Positions 57,213-64,000 of a stretch of 64,000 bases of DNA are shown piece after piece. Origin of the DNA: Helichrysum umbraculigerum (Eukaryota; Streptophyta; Magnoliopsida; Asterales; Asteraceae); the NCBI GenBank assembly GCA_949592205.1, contig CATIUR010000005.1:28165679-28229678 (forward strand). The letters are read 5' to 3'. Numbering within the stretch: the first letter of the stretch is position 1; the number at the start of each line of letters is the position of its first letter. The notes under the pieces are model-generated. The model did no database searches. It was not told the DNA's origin and saw only the letters and a program-made list of their open reading frames with translations. Made by a program: the position numbers and the translations under genes.

Positions 57213-57729
57213 TATAAATATATACGTATCTATGATAGTTTCTGATCGAAGTAGTCGTCAGTTAAAATGTAGGTAGCTCTCTTTTTGTATTTTATTTTTC
57301 TGGAATTTGACAAGGCTGCGCTGTTCGTTTTGGACCAAATTTGCTTTGCCTGGATATATATATATATAGATAAAAAAGTAATTATTCTTCCAGAATTGAT
57401 ATATACTTTTTTGATGATTCGTAACTACATTTGACCAACAATTGAGAGTTTATTTTAATGCTATATGAACCTAATTATATGGACCTACAAATGTGATTGG
57501 TTGATTTTTTTTCTCTCTCTGAATTTCATCCAATCAATTTTTTACATCCACCAATCAAATCTTTAGGCCTATATTTAGTCCTATAACTTTAAGCCTACCA
57601 ATCATTTTCCTTTTCTATAGTATAATTTCATAAATCTATGCTGAAACACCATGTTATTATAATTTATTTATCTTAATCTAATTAACAAAACAAATACAGT
57701 ACATATTATAAAGACTTCATTAATGCATT

Positions 57730-57810
<81 letters not shown>

Positions 57811-58527
57811 TTATTGCTATTTCATTCCCATAAGTACATGCTTGATTATAAATCTTCAGCATTCACATTATTTTGTTGGTTTTCTGACTTCAACTAATTA
57901 ATTAACAAAATTTCTAGTTTATTCCCATGTCGTTCTAAATTATAATCCTAGAACGTACACATTATATTTGTGGTCTATTTGTCTTTAGTTAATCAATCTA
58001 GCTACAACATAAAAGCACTTGTGTTGATTTTCTGTAATATTAGAATACATTATCATCGTTGTTTTTAAATACCTGGTAAATATTTTTCATTATATTTTAA
58101 TGAAAATAATTAAGATTTAATTAATTAAAATAAAAATGCATTGGGGATACAGTTTTCTTGAAGGGAACTCAATTGTTTCTACAAATGAAGTATCCTGGAA
58201 CTCTCCACGTGATTCTTCTAAATCCACACACACACACTAAACTAGATCTGCGTTTAGTGTTTGCAACAGCCACACTTAAACTTTTTTAAATCCACCGAGT
58301 AATTTATCTTTCAAGCTAATCTGTAATTTATTAAAGCATTAAATTATTTCTACAAATAAATAATTTGGTTTTCGTCCAATTAACGAAGTTCGTTAATGCG
58401 TTAAATCAAACAAAACTAAATCTTCGATTTTGCTGTTTAAAGGTAATTATAAAACCCTTCGTTTTTGTAGCAATTTCAAATGGCATAGATAGATACTACG
58501 TAGTCGGTAGTTCTCTTTGAGCAAAAA
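57213..58527. other. AT-rich intergenic DNA with a long AT microsatellite
   Basis: A (TA)n run of about 37 units spans 57733-57807. No gene. The last bases, GCAAAAA, abut the next LTR, so AAAAA is the presumed left TSD copy. Confidence 0.5.
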
Positions 58528-60626
58528 TGTAACATCCTCAAATTGGGCTTAGAAGTAATAGGTATTTTCTGTAAATTTTAAATGCGATTTAAAATTATTA
58601 TTGCATTTGATTGTATAATTAATAGGTCGATAAGCCTCAGGAAATATTGTGGCTAGTGAAATATTGTTTGTTTTAAATTTATTTAGTTGACGGTAAAATA
58701 AAATTGTATTTCCCCGCAAATGGTTTTTAAGTTCCAGACAATAATAAATACGGGGAATGAAAATTAACACTTATAGGGTATATTATATGGGATGGATCGG
58801 GTTTTATTCCCACACATTCATACATACATACGTATGAACATATACACACACACTTTCATTCCAAAACCAAAAACATGGAGAAATTATCAAAATTAGAGCT
58901 TCATAATTCGGATTCAAGCTTCAAACGCATGGATTATCATATTCTAATCATCCTAATCAACTTGTAAGTCTCAAATCTTTGATTTAGGAACCCTAGAATT
59001 TGGGGGTTTGGGTGTTCTTGATGTAAATCCGAAATTAGGGTTTGATTTTGTGCAATAGTTGTTAGTTATGAGTTATTAACATAGATTAATCATTTCATTA
59101 TCATACAAAGCATGTTATAAGTGTTAATTTCGTGATTTCTATAACCCTAGAAATTGGGGTTTTGAATATTTGATTTAGTTGGCATGATTAATCTTGAATT
59201 TAAGCTAGTAATGATCATATTATCATTAGTTGATAAGAAATTCTTGATTTTAAGTAAAACTCTAACTTAGAGAGGAAAGATTATGGTGTATTCATGATAA
59301 AAGTTGTGATTTAGTTGATAATTCATGAAGTAAAGATTTTGGTTATGTTATAGTTGTTAATTAGTGCATAATTCATGATTATGACATGAGCTCTAACTTA
59401 AAATGGAAGAATTTGATTTAAGTGTTTATGAAGTGTTTTAATGGATTGTTAATTTGGAAGCTATTAATCTTGTTATTGGTGTGATTATATTAGTTAACAA
59501 TGATTAATGTGAACTAAGGTGATAAGTTGATTATAATTATCATGATTTATTAGGTGAGAGTGAACTAATGAAGTTAATAGTGATAATTCACATTAATGGA
59601 ATGAATTATGTGAAATTACTACAAGTGATAACTAAATTGATGTGTAGTTGAAAAGTGGTTAACATGATATCTAATCATGATTAAGAAACAATTCAAGAAG
59701 TATGAACTTGATGTTTATGATGATTATGTTAATACATATGAAATTGAGATTGTTGGTATAAATCTATTGGAGTATTGTTAAGTAGATTTGATACAAGTAA
59801 CTGACTTGTGTATTTTGTTGTATTTCCAGATATGGAGAAGACTCAGTGATATTAGACTACTGAGTGGGCGACTATGGTAGTCGGTGAGTGGACTTTGATC
59901 TCTCACTATAATTTAGTGATCACTATTGTGGTTACTTCAAGTGTTAAGTGTTATTCCTGTGTTAAGTTGAATTGTGAATGGTGTTAAAGTGTTAAGTGTT
60001 AAGTGTTAAGTGACCTATTGGTAACTGTGTTAATAGATGTCAACTATGTTGGACTGTGTTGTTACAGGTTAGTCAACACAAGGGTTGTGAACATTCGTTG
60101 TAAGTAAGGCTTGTGTTGACTAAAGGTAACAAACAGTTATCGGTTAACCGCTGTATTGGCCTGCAGTTGGTGTAAGTGTCGCTTGGTGGGCCACCGCGGC
60201 TGAGGGCGCCACAAGGGCCACCGATCCTCTGGTGATGTTGAGTCAAAGTGTTAAATGTGGTGAACTCATAGTGTTAAACTAAGTTGTATTGTTAGTGATG
60301 AGTTAACTCACTTAGCTTCGTGCTAATCACTCGTTGTTTACTCCTTGCAGGTTAATATCTATTGTTATGGGCGGGTCAAGGAGTAACTGAAGAATGTTTG
60401 ACTAGGATTACTCTGATTATTATTTAATACAGTTTAAAATGTTTGATTATATAATGCCCAGGATATAAAGGATTGTTTTGTAAATGGTAATAATCAATAC
60501 TTAGAACTTAGGTAATGGAAAATGACGTCATGTCATTTTATGTATATATATGTTTTGGGACTTGAACTTCCGCATTGTAAAAAAAAAAAAAAAAAAAAAA
60601 ACAGTTGTAAATTTTGGGGCGTTATA
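58528..60626 (+). repeat. 5' LTR of the second protein-less element
   Basis: Starts TGTAACATCCTCAAATTGGG and ends TTTTGGGGCGTTATA. Carries GTTCCAGACAATA (58731-58743), the conserved stem-loop (59842-59864), GGGCCACCGATCCTC (60225-60239), CACTTAGCTTCGTGCTAA (60309-60326), a GTTAAGT tandem stretch (about 59980-60012) and a 23-A run (60579-60601) near its end. No CCGSCGG dyad cluster in the LTR. The role as a 5' LTR is inferred from the primer site. Confidence 0.82.
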
Positions 60627-60629
60627 AGT

Positions 60630-60641
60630 TGGTATCAGAGC
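60630..60641 (+). promoter_or_regulatory. Primer-binding site of the second protein-less element
   Basis: TGGTATCAGAGC, three bases after the LTR end; identical to the other two elements. Confidence 0.92.
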
Positions 60642-62141
60642 ATAGGTTTGGGCGAATTGAACAATGGTTGGATTGTTCATTCCCAAGCCTAGTGATAGTG
60701 GTCAAACATTCTGAGGTGTGGGATTAGTGTTGGTATGAACAAGTTGTTGTTAAATGTGAACTAATCTATAACAATGTGTTAGATTGTTGTTTTGAGTGCA
60801 GAGACGGAGGATAGTGAGGAACCGATTGGTATTCTCAATCCTCAACACTCGTGGGCCTAGATGTGCCAGGTAATTTCTGATAAACTTGGTGAATTTCAAT
60901 AAATTTTAATTGTTTTACTTTACTATATTATGATTGTTAGTAAAGTAAATTGAAATTTTGATGATAATTACGTGTTAATAAGGTGATAGAGATATTAATA
61001 GGTAATTAAGACGGAAATAGTAATTTCAGAAAAGTGTTAAAAACGGTGTGAAGATACATTGGTGAATAGGGTGTAACAGTTGTGTTATGTGGAATTAAGT
61101 GTATATGCAATGTGAAAATACAGTGTGTGAATATAAGTCGATAAATGCAAGGTGTGACTTGCTATAATGAAATCAATGGGTTGCGGGTATTATCCATTTA
61201 TAAGTTTGGAGTTGTATTGTTGTGTGACTTAGAATGTGTCTATTTGTTGAAATATATACTATTGACTTGGAAAGGTCAATGTTGAATGTAATTGTGTCAA
61301 ACTCGATAATTGCCATGTTATGCCATGCTATGAAGTGAGGAATGTGATTAGGGTGAATTATGATCTTTGTATTGTAAATAGTGTAGTAAGAAAGTCAAAG
61401 TGGTCAATGAGTCTAAATGTGCGATGACAAGTTGTGAAAAGTCAAATTTGAAATTATATGATCAAGTTGGTTTATATATGGTGAAATTTTGTGAACTTGA
61501 TGTTTTAGGGTGATAATATGAAACTAATGATGAAAGTGGGTTAGCTTGACTTGGAATAGTCAATGAAGTGTGGGTTGGGTGTTGAAATGGTGATCATATG
61601 GTCGTAAAACCAAACGGGTCATTTAAGTGTTCAAATGGGTCACTTAGTGTTAAAATGTATAGAATTTGATGTGATACATGTAAGATAACTTTTAAAGTGA
61701 CTGAAAGTCATAAGTATAGATAAAAGGTGGATTGAAAATGTTAATGTTGTCATTATGAATGAAATTGGGGAAATTGTCCATTTTGACCCCTAAACGGGTC
61801 AACGTGTTAAAATAATGTAGAAGGAGTGTTTGTATATGATGAATATGCCCACACGTCACTAATGTATATAGAAACATGTTGGTAAAAGGTGGAAGTCAGA
61901 AACCAAGTCGTTTGAAATATAGCGTGTCAACCAAAATGGTCGAAAATGGTCAAAAATGAGTCGTACGTCCGTTTTCTCGTAAAACGAGTAAATTGAAAAA
62001 GTGTAAAAAGGGAAAGTTTCATTTTGGCATAGTGGATGTGCCTGCAAAATTTTAGAGTCTAACTCTAAAAGAGTAAAAAGTTATACGCGTTTGAAATTGG
62101 TTAAAAATATGATTTTCTGAACCTCAGATTTTCTGCTTGGG

Positions 62142-62392
62142 AACGCGATCCCAACATGTTCTCAGGATCGCGTTCGTACGTGTTATTTTGTCCCAGATTA
62201 TTTTTATGCTTGGGAACGCGATCCCAGCCATTTTTCCAGGATCGCGTTTGTGTGTGTATTTCGTGTTTAGGTGCGTTTTCTCTTGGGAACGCGATCCCGC
62301 TCACTTCTCCGGATCGCGTTTATATGCCTAATTTGGTTACAGAATTTTTTTCACTGGGGAACGCGATCCTGACCTGTTTCCCGGATCGCGTT
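62142..62392 (+). repeat. Phased array of four 10-bp-stem hairpins
   Basis: AACGCGATCC and GGATCGCGTT form perfect 10-bp inverted pairs at 62142-62174, 62215-62248, 62288-62320 and 62360-62392, with loops of 13, 14, 13 and 13 bases. Start-to-start distance is 73, 73 and 72. Loops and linkers differ, while the arms are exact in all four. Lies in the internal region of the second protein-less element. Confidence 0.93.
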
Positions 62393-63351
62393 AGTAAAAA
62401 AAAAAAAAAAATTTCTTGCGACGTTCGACGTAATACTTGACGTAGAAATTTTTTTTAGAAAATTTTGGTGTCCGATTAAGACGAAATTTACATGTCAACT
62501 CAAAAACGGCCCAACGATCAAAGCTCATAGCTTTGCTATGAGCCCTGTCAGTTTTCGGCACTTCGGGGTCGTTTGGGGCCCGAAAATTGCGTTTTATTGT
62601 TTTTCGGACATTATTTCGGACTTTTAACTTATGAATTGTATTGGGCTTTTGTTTCTTTGAGCCCAGAGATCATTCCTGTGACTTTATGCAATGTAAAAAC
62701 TTGTTTTAAGAGGTTCACCCATTTTATTATGTATGAATCGTTTGTAAGCGGTTTAACTAACTGCATAGTATATCAGTAAGAGTATTATTGATTGTTGCTT
62801 GTTAGGGTAAATAAATATTGATTATGTGATCATGTTAATTACCTTATGTGAAACATTTAATATGATTGAATAAGTAATTGTAAGAGTTGAAGAGTATTGT
62901 AGGAGCTTACTCTTGCTTAATAACTAAATATGGAAGGTTATTTATTAATCAACTTAGAAATTATATATTGATGAATATATGTGGAATATGACCTGGTATT
63001 TTAACAAGATACTTAGTGCTAAATGTTATATAGAGTATTATACTTGATAATTAAAGTGTTAAGTGATTGATATTGAATCGTGTAGAGAGGGTACTACATT
63101 GATTTAGTTGTGTTAAAACTTACACATGTGTTAAGGAGATAATGAGAATAGTGTTAACAGGTTAAGTTGTTATACCTGTATAATTATATAATAGTAGTTT
63201 CACATTCAAGTGATAAAGGAAAAATAGTAACAAGTTAACACTTGGTCATAAATCTATTTTAAGTGTTACTATATGTGTGATAATTGTTAATTTCAACACT
63301 GTGAATTATGTGAGAGTAAAAGTTAATTACTTTAGAGATCAATGGTATGAA

Positions 63352-63443
63352 GTAGCCTGAGAATAAAGTGTGATTGACATAATATGACGACGTCTGGCCA
63401 ACGTATTTATATTATGCCATTTCACATGGAGTATTGAGGCTAC
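63352..63443 (+). other. Conserved non-coding island closed by GTAGCCT / AGGCTAC
   Basis: Aligns with 23384-23476 in the first protein-less element: GTAGCCTGAGAAT at the left, TTATATTATG in the middle, TTGAGGCTAC at the right, with the outer 7-mers self-complementary in both. Neither copy is part of a coding frame. Confidence 0.75.
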
Positions 63444-64000
63444 CAAGTACCAGAGAAATTAATGAGATTTATAAAAAAAAAAAATGGTAGGTTTGCAATG
63501 TTGATATATGAGAGAGAGAGAGAGTCAATGATTGACTAAATCGAAATGGTAGTAAAAGATTAAGTTATTGTATTAATGAGTTACTATTAATAACAGAAAT
63601 ATATAAATGTATATAGAGAGAGAGCCTTTTGATTGAAATTGTGAAAATTTATAGTTATATTATCGTTAATTGAGAATTTTGTGAAACTTGATTGTTATTA
63701 TATGCATAATATCAAAGTGAAATGATAGGTTGCGTATAGAAATGATGGAAATATGAAATAATCTTCCGTGGAGATTAACGATATAGAATTGAATGATGAA
63801 ATGTTGATGAAAAATGTGTGTGTGGTTAGCACATTTTGTTGGAGTGGTACTTGCGCTTGAATGGCAATGTACCCGTTGATGGAAAAACTTGGTAATTATC
63901 CAATTTGAATTGGTACTAAGTGACTTGGTGATTAAGTGATAATGGTTTTAACCATGAAGAATTGACTTGTATTTTGCTTGTTAATATGTGAATAGTGTTA

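Larger units (their letters stand above)
58528..64000 (+). mobile_element. Second protein-less Tekay-related LTR element, cut by the window edge
   Basis: 5' LTR 58528-60626, primer site 60630-60641, then at least 3.36 kb of internal DNA with no long coding frame. The LTR modules and two internal islands align with the element at 20209-28385, but overall similarity is low, so this is a different family of the same kind. The 3' LTR, if present, lies beyond the window. The G-rich, C-poor sense strand is shared. Confidence 0.8.

Noticed and set aside
57668..57862. 64-codon frame rich in Ile/Tyr
   Set aside because: Translation of the (TA)n microsatellite.
62142..62392. CRISPR-like array
   Set aside because: The regular repeats and variable spacers suggested it, but the repeated parts are paired inverted arms inside a plant retroelement, and there are no cas genes. 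Reported as a hairpin array instead.

Overview
This is plant nuclear DNA, most likely from a eudicot. Genes have short exons with GT..AG introns, the intergenic DNA is AT-rich, and there are plant transposon families (Tekay-type chromovirus, hAT, CACTA, PIF/Harbinger, Stowaway, MULE-like, Helitron, tRNA-derived SINE). Four host genes are supported, all in the first 18 kb. They are a GH95 alpha-L-fucosidase (+, nine exons), a single-C2H2 zinc-finger/EAR repressor (+, one exon), a TIP41-like PP2A/TOR regulator (-, eight exons) and an A3-type cyclin (-, eight exons). I joined the exons of all three multi-exon genes by eye; every frame stays open and the key motifs are present. A fucosidase next to a TIP41-like gene is also the Arabidopsis order (AT4G34260/AT4G34270), so this part looks like ancestral gene order with transposons inserted between the genes.

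From 18 kb onward I find no intact host gene. The DNA is a nest of mobile elements, many with exact target-site duplications (TSDs). From left to right: two abutting PIF-like MITEs; a small hAT MITE; a second hAT element split by an 8.2-kb LTR element that has no protein-coding capacity; small MITEs; a foldback element filled with telomere-like repeats; a CACTA MITE; a Helitron; Stowaway MITEs; a LINE fragment; an LTR-like fragment; a PIF-like MITE; a truncated SINE; a Helitron carrying two captured exons; a MULE-like element split by an intact, very young Tekay-type Gypsy element with a 1576-codon gag-pol frame; a long-TIR MITE; and the 5' LTR plus internal region of a second protein-less LTR element that runs off the right edge.

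The most interesting signal is the relationship between the three large LTR elements. All have the same 12-nt tRNA primer site and start TGTAACATCC. Their LTRs share several short conserved modules, including a five-pair stem with a 13-nt loop whose stem shows a compensatory change between the autonomous and non-autonomous elements. The two protein-less elements also share conserved non-coding islands in otherwise unalignable internal DNA, one of them closed by an inverted 7-mer. Two of the LTRs carry, at nearly the same offset, clusters of short dyads built on CCG(G/C)CGG, whose flanks differ between families but stay self-complementary. The last element carries four 10-bp-stem hairpins at a regular 72-73-nt period. 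My inference is that this is an autonomous Tekay driver plus RNA-only parasites held together by cis-acting structured elements. All comparisons were made by eye from the window.
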